Origin: an uncultured Clostridia bacterium
Lineage (GTDB): Bacteria; Bacillota; Clostridia; Peptostreptococcales; Anaerovoracaceae
Reading direction: 5' to 3'
DNA: 64,000 bases
NCBI GenBank assembly: GCA_938049335.1
Contig: CALIYX010000020.1
Location: 13,668 to 77,667 of the forward strand
Numbering within the stretch: position 1 is the stretch's first letter; the number at the start of each line of letters is the position of its first letter. Shown here piece by piece: positions 26,717 to 34,660 of this stretch. Below the pieces are notes generated by a model, which ran no database searches, had not been told where the DNA came from, and saw nothing but the letters and a program-made list of their open reading frames with translations. A program made the position numbers and the translations under genes.

Positions 26717-26792
26717 GACCCATTAGCTCAGTCGGCAGAGCACTTGACTTTTAATCAAGGTGTCCGGAGTTCGAATCTCCGATGGGTCACCA
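26717..26792 (+). tRNA. tRNA-Lys (anticodon TTT)
   Basis: Acceptor GACCCAT / ATGGGTC, anticodon loop CTTTTAA, encoded CCA. Confidence 0.96.
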
Positions 26793-26828
26793 TTTGATTA
26801 TTTAATAACTAAAAGAATCCACATTTAT

Positions 26829-26917
<89 letters not shown>

Positions 26918-26944
26918 CATATTTATAGGTAGTAGATCAAGCCT

Positions 26945-27037
26945 GGAGAAGTACTCAAGAGGCTGAAGAGGACGGTTTGCTAAACCGTTAGGGTTCGTAT
27001 TAGGGCCGCATGGGTTCGAATCCCATCTTCTCCGCCA
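26945..27037 (+). tRNA. tRNA-Ser (anticodon GCT)
   Basis: Class II tRNA of 93 bases with a very long variable arm. Acceptor GGAGAAG / CTTCTCC, anticodon loop TTGCTAA reading AGC/AGT, encoded CCA. Confidence 0.95.
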
Positions 27038-27046
27038 CATTAATAT

Positions 27047-27122
27047 AGGGGTATAGCTCAGTTGGTAGAGCAGCGGTCTCCAAAACCGCGTGCCGTGGGT
27101 TCGAATCCTACTGCCCCTGCCA
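27047..27122 (+). tRNA. tRNA-Trp (anticodon CCA)
   Basis: Acceptor AGGGGTA / TGCCCCT (one G-U), anticodon loop CTCCAAA, discriminator G, encoded CCA. Confidence 0.95.
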
Positions 27123-27137
27123 ATTTAATACATATAT

Positions 27138-27214
27138 CGGGGTGTAGCGCAGTTTGGTAGCGCAACTGGTTTGGGACCAGTGGGCCGCGGGTTCAAATCC
27201 TGCCACCCCGACCA
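27138..27214 (+). tRNA. tRNA-Pro (anticodon TGG)
   Basis: Acceptor CGGGGTG / CACCCCG, anticodon loop TTTGGGA; the central triplet is TGG. Encoded CCA. Confidence 0.94.
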
Positions 27215-27227
27215 TTTTTTAAGACGT

Positions 27228-27304
27228 GGGCCATTAGCTCAGTTGGTCAGAGCGTCCGGCTCATAACCGGCAGGTCCTGGGTTCAAGTCCCCGATGGCCC
27301 ACCA
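27228..27304 (+). tRNA. tRNA with CAT anticodon (elongator Met, or Ile2)
   Basis: Acceptor GGGCCAT / ATGGCCC has a normal G-C first pair, so it is not the initiator, which has a 1-72 mismatch. The anticodon loop CTCATAA gives CAT. Elongator Met and lysidine-modified Ile2 cannot be told apart with certainty here. The outermost anticodon-stem pair appears mismatched (T-C). Confidence 0.9.
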
Positions 27305-27321
27305 TAATTTAAATATAATGT

Positions 27322-27397
27322 GCTCAGATAGCTCAGTTGGTAGAGCAGGGGACTGAAAATCCCCGTGTCCTTGGTTCGATTCCGAGTCTGAGCACCA
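27322..27397 (+). tRNA. tRNA-Phe (anticodon GAA)
   Basis: Last tRNA of the operon. Acceptor GCTCAGA / TCTGAGC, anticodon loop CTGAAAA, encoded CCA. A weak hairpin with a T-run (about 27404-27443) may end the transcript. Confidence 0.96.
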
Positions 27398-27442
27398 TTA
27401 ACAAGCAGTTTTTCGATGCTTCGCGCTCGGAGAGCTGTTTTT

Positions 27443-27775
27443 TAATAGCCTACAGAAATTATATATCATGTATTTGTATATAATTTCGTCGTAGGCTTTA
27501 TGCAACACTCGCCCAAGAGCGAAGCGATTGGATGCGAGTGACTTAATAGCCTACAGAAAGTATATATTATGTATTTGTATATAATTTCGTCGTAGGCTTT
27601 ATGCAAAGCTTGTCCAATAGCGAAGCTATTGGGTACAAGCGACTGCATCATTGTGATTAATTATATCTCTGACTTCGTCGTAGTCTTTATGCAACACTTG
27701 TCCAGTTGCAAAGCAACTGGCAACAAGTGACTGCAAAACTGTGTATTTATATCTGACTTCATCATAAGCTATTGC
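27443..27775. repeat. Tandem array of about 100-base double-hairpin repeats
   Basis: Noncoding array between tRNA-Phe and tdk. Copies 1 and 2 are 101 bases apart. Each has an AT-rich hairpin with AGCCTAC / GTAGGCT outer arms (27447-27497; 27548-27598), then TTATGCAA, then a second hairpin. The second hairpins are 27506-27540 (cactcgc / gcgagtg), 27608-27640 (gcttgt / acaagc) and 27695-27729 (cacttgt / acaagtg). Copy 3 has lost the left arm of hairpin 1, and a fourth fragment ends near 27775. Inner stems change in a compensatory way (CCAATAGC/GCTATTGG, CCAGTTGC/GCAACTGG). No ORF or T-run. Identity unknown. Confidence 0.8.
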
Positions 27776-27896
27776 TACATCAAACATATTTCATTTCCAA
27801 TCCAATTATCTTTTCAAACCATATGCGAAAATATCACATTTTGATAGATCAATATGATATAATTTCCTTAGAGACTTATATGTAGAAAGGTGAATT

Positions 27897-28481
27897 ATGG
27901 CACAATTATATTTTAGATATAGCACCATGAATGCTGGTAAATCAATAGAACTTATCAAGGTTGCTTATAACTATGATGAGCGTGGTAAGAACGTAATGAC
28001 ACTTGTACCTTCAGTGGATGATAGGTATGGACAGGGCGTTATAACTTCGAGGATTGGTGTTCAGAGAGAAGCGACAATAGTTAGCGATGAAACAAATATC
28101 CTGGAGCTTTTTATATCAGAGAATGAGAAACATAAGATTGACTGTGTTTTGATTGATGAGTGCCAGTTTTTGAAAAAACACCATGTGCTAGAGCTTGTTG
28201 AGATTGTAGATAGCTTTGATGTACCAGTGCTTGCGTATGGACTTAAGAATGACTTCAGAAATGAGATGTTTGAAGGCTCATATTATTTGCTCATATATGC
28301 AGACAAGATAGAAGAAATCAAGACTATTTGCTGGTGCGGACGCAAGGCGACCATGGTTGCCAGAGTCGTAGATGGCAAGATAGTTAAGCATGGTAGACAG
28401 GTTATGGTTGGCGGAAATGAGATGTACGTCTCGCTTTGCAGAAAACACTATAACGATGGCAGGTTAAATGATAAAAACTAG
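27897..28481 (+). CDS. tdk: Thymidine kinase
   Basis: Type II thymidine kinase of 194 residues, salvaging thymidine to dTMP. The P-loop is in YSTMNAGKSIELI, Walker B in VLIDECQFLKK, the lasso region has VGGNEMYVSLCRKHY, and a zinc site is formed by CWC...C (TICWCGRK and LCRKHY). The motif set is close to the E. coli/streptococcal subtype. Promoter elements are AT-rich (a TATAAT at 27856). It has its own RBS (AAAGGTG) and a shared bidirectional terminator downstream. Confidence 0.95.
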   Translation: MAQLYFRYSTMNAGKSIELIKVAYNYDERGKNVMTLVPSVDDRYGQGVITSRIGVQREATIVSDETNILELFISENEKHKIDCVLIDECQFLKKHHVLELVEIVDSFDVPVLAYGLKNDFRNEMFEGSYYLLIYADKIEEIKTICWCGRKATMVARVVDGKIVKHGRQVMVGGNEMYVSLCRKHYNDGRLNDKN

Positions 28482-28492
28482 TGTAATAAAAG

Positions 28493-28521
28493 ACGCTGTA
28501 GGAGCTTCCTACAGCGTTTTA
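28493..28521. terminator. Bidirectional terminator between tdk and alr
   Basis: Arms acgctgtagga / tcctacagcgt around a three-base loop, with TTTT on the plus side and an AT-rich, T-containing tail on the minus side. It serves convergent tdk and alr. Confidence 0.9.
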
Positions 28522-28522
28522 C

Positions 28523-29644
28523 CTATTTTTTGATATAGACCCTAGGTGGTCTTGCAGAAAGCCTGCAAATTATATCATTCTTGTTTGTTCCTACAAGCTC
28601 GCTTGCTTCCTGAATTGTCATGGAACCGTCTTTACCATTACCATAGATGATAGCCTTATCGCCCTCTGTGACATCTTTGATATCAGTAACATCAGCAATG
28701 ACCTGGTCCATGCAAAGGACTCCGACAATGTTTGCTCTTTGACCTTTTATAATAACATAACCCTTGTCACGCATCTGACGTGGGTAACCGTCTGCATATC
28801 CGAAAGGTAGGGTAGCGACAACGCTATCTCTTTCGGCCCTCCAAAGGAAATCATAACCAACGCCATCGCCCTTGTTTATTTTGTGAATCTGCGATATTGC
28901 TGTCTCAAATGTTATAGCGCTTTCTATGTCTATACTTCCTTTGTGAAAGCCCCTCATTCCGTAGATTAAAGCACCTGGTCTAATCATATTCATCCTAAGC
29001 TCTGGACTATCAACGCAGGCAATGCTATCTGCGATGTGCTTATATTTGAACTTAAAACCTTTGGACTCAATGCGATTTATGAATCCAGTCAAAAGTTCAT
29101 ACTGTTTTGCATCATCTTCTTCGCTAGCAAGTGCAAGATGTGAAAAGATACCTTCAACCTCTATTCCTTCAAGACCAAACATTTCCTCTACATCGCGTGC
29201 AAAGTCATCTGTAGGCTCTGAACCTAGCCTATGGAAGCCTGTATCGAGCTTTACGTGGATTTTAGTCCTTGTACCAAGCTCTTTTGAGATATCTGATAAA
29301 AGTCTCGCCTGATGGAGCGAAAAGACAGTTTGAGTGATGTTTAGTTCTGCTACCTTATGTAGATATCTATCAGGAGTATGCCCTAAGATAAATAGGGGGT
29401 AGTCTGGATACTTTAATCTAAGGTCTATTGCTTCTGTCAAAGTTGCAACAGCAAGATAGCTAGCACCATTTTCCATGAGAGTAGGTGCAATTGCAATTGA
29501 GCCTAGCCCATATGCATTAGCCTTAACAACGGCCATTACCGAAACCTCATTGCCAACCATTTCTTTAATTGCGCGCATGTTGGTAGCTATTTGATCTAAG
29601 TCTACAATAATTCTGGTGTCTCTATAAATCTGGTCAGTCTGCAT
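28523..29644 (-). CDS. alr: Alanine racemase
   Basis: PLP enzyme of 373 residues interconverting L- and D-alanine for peptidoglycan. The PLP lysine is K41 in AVVKANAYGLG. The second catalytic Tyr lies in GVGYDFLWRAER, and the C-terminal beta domain carries LPFGYADGYPR and GVLCMDQ. RBS AGGAGG. Lies 8 bases downstream of the YprB-like gene, so the two form a minus-strand operon. D-alanine supply connects with the VanX-like dipeptidase elsewhere in the window. Confidence 0.96.
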   Translation of the reverse strand: MQTDQIYRDTRIIVDLDQIATNMRAIKEMVGNEVSVMAVVKANAYGLGSIAIAPTLMENGASYLAVATLTEAIDLRLKYPDYPLFILGHTPDRYLHKVAELNITQTVFSLHQARLLSDISKELGTRTKIHVKLDTGFHRLGSEPTDDFARDVEEMFGLEGIEVEGIFSHLALASEEDDAKQYELLTGFINRIESKGFKFKYKHIADSIACVDSPELRMNMIRPGALIYGMRGFHKGSIDIESAITFETAISQIHKINKGDGVGYDFLWRAERDSVVATLPFGYADGYPRQMRDKGYVIIKGQRANIVGVLCMDQVIADVTDIKDVTEGDKAIIYGNGKDGSMTIQEASELVGTNKNDIICRLSARPPRVYIKK

Positions 29645-29652
29645 TTTTCCTC

Positions 29653-30651
29653 CTAAAGCTTGTTATGTATTTCTGAGATTATCTTTGATGTAAATTTCTG
29701 AGCAAAGATGGCAATCTCGGTGTAATTAAAGCGGTTGTTTTCTTTGATTATCAGGTAGTTGTTGTCAAAGCCTGGAAGCGTGTTATCTCCGAGTTCATCC
29801 ATACTTACCATATTCTTTATATCTATGAAAGCTGATCCAGTAATAGTTTCTGCGGGAATCTCTATAACATATTTAGAATCGCTCTTGCTTATATTCACGC
29901 TGTACGGTGCCTCAAAGGAAGGGAAGGAGATGTAGTCAATAGCATCTTCCATATGTCCTTTTATAAAGAGCGTGCTGTGCTTAAAGTCAATTTTTTCAAT
30001 AAAGCCCCCTTCATGAGGCATGCCCTGGTGACAGATAGCCTTCGAAAAATCTGCGTGTTTAACGACGCTTACAAGCTGAAAGAGCTGCTTTATATCATCG
30101 CTATTATGGAGCAAAATCTGAGAAAGCATATCCTGAGACCCCGTCATTTGATACTGAGAATAGAGCTCTACGCTTTCCTTACCACTGATTTTATCGCTTC
30201 TATCGGTAGATAGACCAGCAAAAACTTCAAGCGACTTTTGGCTCATGCTTCCAAGTAGCTTAGGAAGGTCTGAGTAGTGCTTCATAATCATAAAAAGATC
30301 AAGGTTGCAAAGAGCTTTGAACTTGATACCGTACTTCTCAGAGCGTTTATTTAAAAATGGAATATCAAAGAGTTTGCCATTATATGTTACTACATAGTCG
30401 ACATCATCAAGGACTTTGTTTGCTAAAGCGATGATTTCCTTTTCTTCAGCAGGTGATTCTGCAAAGAACTGTTCAAGGCGAGCTTCTTTTCCATCAAAGA
30501 TAACAAGACCTATTAAAATGACAGCACTGAAGTTTGGCGATAGGCCGGTTGTCTCAATATCTAAAGCCGCAAAGCTTTTACCAGCGAAGAATAAGTTAAA
30601 GAACGCAGGAAAATCACAGCTTATATCTAATTTGTCTTTTATATTTATCAT
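29653..30651 (-). CDS. YprB-like DEDD 3'-5' exonuclease / RNase H-like protein
   Basis: A 332-residue protein with a DEDD-type ribonuclease-H-like fold (about 30-200). Metal residues are in FAALDIETTGLSPN (D, E), VVTYNGKLFDIPFL (D) and HNSDDIKQL (H/D). A C-terminal domain (about 205-332) has no recognisable motif. B. subtilis YprB is the closest family; the function, probably nucleic-acid trimming, is not established. Its start follows GTGAGG. Two minus-strand -10 boxes lie upstream, one close (30690-30695) and one beyond a small-RNA candidate. Confidence 0.82.
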   Translation of the reverse strand: MINIKDKLDISCDFPAFFNLFFAGKSFAALDIETTGLSPNFSAVILIGLVIFDGKEARLEQFFAESPAEEKEIIALANKVLDDVDYVVTYNGKLFDIPFLNKRSEKYGIKFKALCNLDLFMIMKHYSDLPKLLGSMSQKSLEVFAGLSTDRSDKISGKESVELYSQYQMTGSQDMLSQILLHNSDDIKQLFQLVSVVKHADFSKAICHQGMPHEGGFIEKIDFKHSTLFIKGHMEDAIDYISFPSFEAPYSVNISKSDSKYVIEIPAETITGSAFIDIKNMVSMDELGDNTLPGFDNNYLIIKENNRFNYTEIAIFAQKFTSKIISEIHNKL

Positions 30652-30689
30652 ACTAACCTCACGTTAATATATGTATCCATATCCGAAAG

Positions 30690-30698
30690 TATTATAAC
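30690..30698 (-). promoter_or_regulatory. Extended -10 promoter of the yprB-alr operon
   Basis: On the minus strand TGTTATAAT forms an extended -10 about 40 bases before the yprB-like start codon. It lies just beyond the terminator hairpin of the small-RNA candidate. Confidence 0.5.
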
Positions 30699-30785
30699 AC
30701 AAAAACAAAAGAAACCTGAAAAGGTTTCTTTTGTTAAAAGGGGTATTGGGATTAGAGATTAAGAGGTTATCAGGGGATAACCCTC
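30697..30785 (-). ncRNA. Candidate small RNA or attenuated leader (about 90 nt)
   Basis: Minus-strand unit with its own promoter upstream (30792-30820). The transcript would start near 30785, form hairpin 1 (arms ggttatc / gataacc, 30765-30782) and end in a strong terminator: 14-bp arms aacaaaagaaacct / aggtttcttttgtt (30704-30735), a four-base loop, then a T-rich run on the minus strand. There is no ORF. It matches no RNA family that I recognise. It could be an independent small RNA or a transcriptional attenuator in front of yprB-alr. Confidence 0.5.
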
Positions 30786-30791
30786 GTTTAT

Positions 30792-30820
30792 ATTATAGTT
30801 ACTAATCCTTAGAATTGCAA
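30792..30820 (-). promoter_or_regulatory. Sigma-A promoter for the small-RNA candidate
   Basis: On the minus strand TTGCAA (30820-30815), 17 bases, TATAAT (30797-30792). It points away from the NUDIX gene. The rest of the gap up to 31040 is very AT-rich (many A- and T-tracts), with no gene. Confidence 0.65.
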
Positions 30821-31041
30821 GTACTAATTGCATAAATATACTGTTATTTTTTTAACTTTTGGTAAAAAAATAGCAAAAAAATGCTTAAAAAATTTGAAAT
30901 TTGTTTAATTCATCAAAAAATATCTGAATTTTATTCATATTTTTGTGAGGAAAGTGACGGATTTATAATATATTCATATAAAATGAATAAATAATACATA
31001 AAAAACATATATAATTAATTTAATAATGCTTATATAAAATA

Positions 31042-31050
31042 TGATATAAT
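31042..31050 (+). promoter_or_regulatory. Extended -10 promoter of the NUDIX-xerD-like operon
   Basis: TGATATAAT gives an extended -10, with no good -35; the start codon follows 28 bases later behind GAGGAGG. Confidence 0.5.
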
Positions 31051-31078
31051 ATATTAAAATCCGCGAGGAGGTTTTGTC

Positions 31079-31624
31079 ATGACATTTGAAGAAAAAACGC
31101 TTGATTCAGAGCGTATTTATGAAGGTAGAATACTTAATTTAAGATACGACGAGGTTACAACAGTTAATGGAACTTCATACCGTGAGATAATTGAGCATAA
31201 TGGAGGAGCAGCGATAGCCGCTTTGACAAACGATAGAAAATTAGTTATGGTTAAGCAGTTCAGAAAGCCATCTGATCGCGTCATGCTAGAGGTACCAGCA
31301 GGTAAAAGAGACGGTAAAGAAGCAGGACTTGATGTAGCAAGGCGAGAGCTAAAAGAGGAGACTGGATATTCTGCGAAATCCATGACATACCTGACTTCAA
31401 TATTTCCAGCAATAGGCTATTCGGAGGAGGTTTTAGATATATACCTTGCTGAATATCTTGCAGTTGGGGAGACTGATTTTGATGATAACGAAGCCATAGA
31501 CATTCTTGAGATTCCGCTTGAGGAGCTAGTTGACATGATTATGGCGGGAAAGATTGAAGATGCAAAGAGCATCGTAGCTATTATGATGACAGCAGAAGTA
31601 CTGAGAAGGAGAAGCGATGGATAA
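31079..31624 (+). CDS. NUDIX hydrolase (ADP-ribose pyrophosphatase-like)
   Basis: A 181-residue NUDIX protein. The NUDIX box is in GKRDGKEAGLDVARRELKEE plus TGY (about 79-102), with the REL..EE metal-binding residues intact. The N-terminal beta region (about 8-60) resembles NudF/ADP-ribose pyrophosphatases. Gene order NUDIX then xerD-like matches Bacilli nudF and ripX neighbourhoods. It overlaps the next gene by 8 bases, so the two are coupled. Confidence 0.9.
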   Translation: MTFEEKTLDSERIYEGRILNLRYDEVTTVNGTSYREIIEHNGGAAIAALTNDRKLVMVKQFRKPSDRVMLEVPAGKRDGKEAGLDVARRELKEETGYSAKSMTYLTSIFPAIGYSEEVLDIYLAEYLAVGETDFDDNEAIDILEIPLEELVDMIMAGKIEDAKSIVAIMMTAEVLRRRSDG

Positions 31625-32504
31625 TATTCGTAGTTTTTCAGATTATCTAAGAGATAGCAAAAATACGTCAGAAAATACAATACTCGCATATAGCAGAGAC
31701 ATCCTAGCTTTCGATAAGTACTTAGGCAAAAAAGGAAAGGAACTTCTAGAGGCTACTCAGACAGATGTACTTTCATACATTATGGAGCTTAGCAAAGCAG
31801 GTAAGTCTACATCTACGACAAATAGAAAGCTAGCTTCAATCAGAGCTTTTTATACATTTAAGATCAAGGAAAATAATCTTAAGGTAAACCCTGCAGATGA
31901 TATTAAAACCCCTAGAGCAGAGCGTAAGGAAGTTGATTTTTTGAGCATAGCAGAGGTAGAGGAACTTCTAAAGCAGCCTGGAGAAAGCGTTAAGGGTTAT
32001 AGAGATAGAGCTATTTTTGAGGTTCTATATGGAACTGGAATCAGAGTTAATGAGCTTATTGAGCTAAACCTTGATGATGTAAATCTTCGCATGGGATTCA
32101 TAACCTGTCAGGGTAATGGAAAGGGAAGAATTGTACCTCTAGGAAGCTATGCGAAGGATGCAATTAAGAAGTACTTTGATAACAGTATGCCAAGCCTTGC
32201 AAAGAACAAGAACTATCAGGATGGAAGTGCACCTTTGTTCCTAAATTATATGGGTGAGAGATTCACTAGGCAGGGTCTTTGGAAGCTTATGAAGCAGTAT
32301 GGCAAGGCTGTTGGAATGGAGGAGAGAATTACTCCTCATATACTAAGAAATTCATTCACTGTTCATATGATACAGAATGGTGCAGATCTAAAGACATTGC
32401 AGGAACTTTTAGGTTATGATGACATGCAGGCACTTCAGGTTTTCATGCAGCTTTCCAAGAGTAGAATCAAGGATGTTTACGATAGAACTCATCCAAGAGC
32501 CTAG
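31617..32504 (+). CDS. XerD-like tyrosine recombinase lacking its catalytic tyrosine
   Basis: Full-length 295-residue Xer-type protein with a SAM-like core-binding domain (about 5-88) and a catalytic domain (about 105-290). Present: R143 (GTGIRVNEL), K169 (GKGRIVPLG), H241 and R244 (HILRNSF). Altered: the LLGH histidine is Y267 (LLGYDDM), and the nucleophile position, nine residues on, is F276 (codon TTC in QVFMQLS). The C terminus KDVYDRTHPRA aligns normally with XerD, so this is not a frameshift. DNA binding may remain, but strand cleavage should be impossible. Position after a NUDIX gene suggests descent from xerD. Confidence 0.85.
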   Translation: MDNIRSFSDYLRDSKNTSENTILAYSRDILAFDKYLGKKGKELLEATQTDVLSYIMELSKAGKSTSTTNRKLASIRAFYTFKIKENNLKVNPADDIKTPRAERKEVDFLSIAEVEELLKQPGESVKGYRDRAIFEVLYGTGIRVNELIELNLDDVNLRMGFITCQGNGKGRIVPLGSYAKDAIKKYFDNSMPSLAKNKNYQDGSAPLFLNYMGERFTRQGLWKLMKQYGKAVGMEERITPHILRNSFTVHMIQNGADLKTLQELLGYDDMQALQVFMQLSKSRIKDVYDRTHPRA

Positions 32505-32551
32505 ATTTGGTATATAATTGACGATAAATTATCAAAAATGCACAATTTTGC

Positions 32552-32580
32552 TTGCATTTATCTCTTTGAAATGATAATAT
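32552..32580 (+). promoter_or_regulatory. Probable rplS promoter
   Basis: TTGCAT (32552-32557), 17 bases, TAATAT (32575-32580). It gives a leader of about 70 bases to the rplS start. Confidence 0.5.
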
Positions 32581-32587
32581 ATTTAAG

Positions 32588-32656
32588 TTAGTACGGGTGG
32601 TCCTCTGCATACAGTAGTGGCAAGAACACCTTGGAGGGAAAGGAGGAACCCAATCA
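32588..32656 (+). ncRNA. Possible L19 (rplS) mRNA leader
   Basis: The leader can pair GGTG (near 32597) with CACC (near 32628) around TCCTCTGC...GTAGTGGC, and then presents GGAGGG and AGGAGG close to the start. L19 autoregulatory leaders are known in Firmicutes, but I cannot verify the consensus here. Confidence 0.35.
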
Positions 32657-32995
32657 ATGAATATTTTAGATTCAGTTGCTCAGGATTATCTCAAGAAGGA
32701 TGTCCCTGCATTTAACGTAGGTGACCAGGTAAAGGTCCACGTTAAAATTAAGGAAGGCGCAAGAGAAAGAATTCAGATTTTTGAAGGTTTTGTTCTTAAG
32801 AAGCAGAACGGTGGAATCGGTACTACATTTACAGTTAGAAAGATTGCTTCTGGTGTAGGTGTTGAGAAGACATTCCCACTTCATTCTCCATGGGTCGAGA
32901 AAATCGAAGTTGTTAGAGAAGGTAAGGTTAGAAGAGCTAGACTTCACTACATGCGTGGCAGAACAGGTAAGGCTGCTAAGATTAAGACTAAATAA
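32657..32995 (+). CDS. rplS: 50S ribosomal protein L19
   Basis: Complete L19 (112 residues), located at the 30S-50S interface. Characteristic segments are [56 protein letters not shown] and [27 protein letters not shown]. In many Firmicutes trmD precedes rplS; here a degenerate xerD does. A terminator follows, so rbgA is probably expressed from read-through or its own promoter. Confidence 0.98.
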   Translation: MNILDSVAQDYLKKDVPAFNVGDQVKVHVKIKEGARERIQIFEGFVLKKQNGGIGTTFTVRKIASGVGVEKTFPLHSPWVEKIEVVREGKVRRARLHYMRGRTGKAAKIKTK

Positions 32996-33006
32996 TAACG
33001 GTCATA

Positions 33007-33033
33007 AAGGACATCCGCATGGGTGTCCTTTTT
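33007..33033 (+). terminator. Intrinsic terminator after rplS
   Basis: Stem aaggacatcc / gggtgtcctt (one G-U) with a GCAT loop and a T-run. Confidence 0.9.
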
Positions 33034-33068
33034 ACTAATAGTTGCGTTGAAATTGAAAGAGGTTCAAG

Positions 33069-33920
33069 ATGTCATTGCAAAACATAAACTGGTATCCAGG
33101 TCATATGAAAAAGACTAGAGAGCTTATTGCTAGCAATCTTAAGCTTGTTGACATAGTAATAGAGGTTATAGACGCTAGAATTCCTATTTCGAGCAGAAAT
33201 CCAGTAATCGATGAGCTTACAGCGGGTAAGCAGAGAATAATTATCCTAAACAAGAGCGATCTATCAGATGGTCAGGAAAATAAACGCTGGATAGAAAAAC
33301 TCAGCAAGGACGGAAGCAAGGTTATGACTCTTGATTCTATGCACGGCGTTGGGATTAAGGAACTTCTCAATTTGATGTCTAAAATAGAGGATGATATCAA
33401 TAAGGATAGGGTACGTAAGAAGAACCTGAGATTAATGATTGTCGGTGTTCCTAATGTTGGCAAGTCATCTTTGATAAATCGTCTTACAGGTAAGAAGAGT
33501 GCAAAGACTGGGGATAAGCCTGGTGTGACTAAGGGAAAGCAGTGGCTGACTCTTTCAAATGGTATGCAGCTACTCGATACTCCAGGTATACTTTGGCCTA
33601 AGTTTGAGGACGAGAATGTAGGAATCAAGCTCGCTTTCTGCGGTTCTATTAAGGATGAAATTCTAGATCTTGAGACTCTGGCGCTAAGACTTATTGAGCT
33701 TCTTCAGGAGGAGTATCCTAAGCTTTTAGCTAGCAGATATAAGCTTGAGGAAATTTCGGATGAAGGCCTTGAGAACATGGATAATATTGCTCTAAATAGA
33801 GGTTTCATTCTATCAAAAGGAAGAATCGACTATAGCAGGTGTGCAAAGACTGTGCTGGACGAATTTAGATCTGCTCAGATAGGAAGAATCACCTTAGAAA
33901 GGGCAAAGCAAGATGACTAA
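33069..33920 (+). CDS. rbgA: RbgA/YlqF ribosome-assembly GTPase
   Basis: Circularly permuted GTPase (283 residues) needed for late 50S assembly. The motif order is permuted: G4 (NKSD, near 60-63), G5-like, then G1 GVPNVGKSSLINRL (about 126-139), G2 (PGVTKGKQW) and G3 (DTPG). The N-terminal NWYPGHMKKTRE motif is typical. A C-terminal helical domain follows. Overlaps rnhB by 8 bases. The order rplS-rbgA-rnhB is conserved in Firmicutes. Confidence 0.96.
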   Translation: MSLQNINWYPGHMKKTRELIASNLKLVDIVIEVIDARIPISSRNPVIDELTAGKQRIIILNKSDLSDGQENKRWIEKLSKDGSKVMTLDSMHGVGIKELLNLMSKIEDDINKDRVRKKNLRLMIVGVPNVGKSSLINRLTGKKSAKTGDKPGVTKGKQWLTLSNGMQLLDTPGILWPKFEDENVGIKLAFCGSIKDEILDLETLALRLIELLQEEYPKLLASRYKLEEISDEGLENMDNIALNRGFILSKGRIDYSRCAKTVLDEFRSAQIGRITLERAKQDD

Positions 33921-34581
33921 GGCTGAAAGATTAGAGCTTGCTATCAAGAGAACTGAAGAACTTAGAAGGCCTGAAATAGAGCTTATGGACAAGGGATACA
34001 GTCTAATTGCTGGTGTAGATGAAGTTGGCAGAGGTCCTCTTGCCGGACCAGTAGTTGCAGCTGCTTGCATTTTTGATAGAGATGTAGACATAGTTGGCAT
34101 AGATGACTCCAAAAAACTAAGCGAAAAGAAGAGAGAGCAGTTATTTGACGAAATTAAAGATAAGGCTCTAGCATATGGTATTGGAGAAGCTTCGTGTGAA
34201 GTCATAGATGAAATTAATATTTTAGAAGCAACTAAACTTGCTATGAGAAAGGCAATAGAAGAAGCTGATTTAATGCTTGCTTCTAAGGGAAGAGATAAGA
34301 TTCAAATAGTAATCTTTGACGCTATAAAGATTAATGATTTAGAGAAGGAACAAATGTCGGTAATCAAAGGTGATCAGACATATTTCTCTGTTGCAGCAGC
34401 ATCTATTCTTGCAAAGGTAACGAGAGATAATTTGATGAAGGAATATGACAAAGTTTATCCTGAATACGGATTTGCATCCAATAAGGGATATGGAACAAAG
34501 GCTCATTATGAGGGAATCAAGAAGGCTGGAATTACAGAAATCCATAGAAAAAGCTTTCTAAAAAATCTCGATACACACTAA
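33913..34581 (+). CDS. rnhB: Ribonuclease HII
   Basis: RNase HII, 222 residues, removes ribonucleotides from DNA-RNA hybrids. Catalytic acids lie in AGVDEVGRGPLAGPVVAAA (D, E), in the IDDSKKLSEKKRE region and in IVIFDAIKI, with the conserved SILAKVTRD segment and a YGTKAHYEGI motif. A helical N-terminal extension (about 1-30) is common in Firmicutes. Overlaps rbgA; a terminator follows. Confidence 0.96.
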   Translation: MTKAERLELAIKRTEELRRPEIELMDKGYSLIAGVDEVGRGPLAGPVVAAACIFDRDVDIVGIDDSKKLSEKKREQLFDEIKDKALAYGIGEASCEVIDEINILEATKLAMRKAIEEADLMLASKGRDKIQIVIFDAIKINDLEKEQMSVIKGDQTYFSVAAASILAKVTRDNLMKEYDKVYPEYGFASNKGYGTKAHYEGIKKAGITEIHRKSFLKNLDTH

Positions 34582-34598
34582 ATACAAGATTTATACGG

Positions 34599-34630
34599 AC
34601 CGGGTGCATTTAATTATGCATCCGGTTTTG
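34599..34630 (+). terminator. Intrinsic terminator after rnhB
   Basis: Arms accgggtgcat / atgcatccggt (one G-U) with a TTAATT loop, followed by TTTTG and later more T residues. Confidence 0.85.
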
Positions 34631-34660
34631 TGTATTTTTTGATATATTTTTCGAGGTCGT

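Noticed and set aside
27443..27775. CRISPR array or known attachment site
   Set aside because: Period of about 100 bases, imperfect copies, no uniform spacers, no cas genes and no integrase nearby.
27897..28481. Horizontal acquisition of tdk from Gammaproteobacteria
   Set aside because: The E. coli-like subtype also occurs in streptococci and other Firmicutes, and base composition matches the neighbours.
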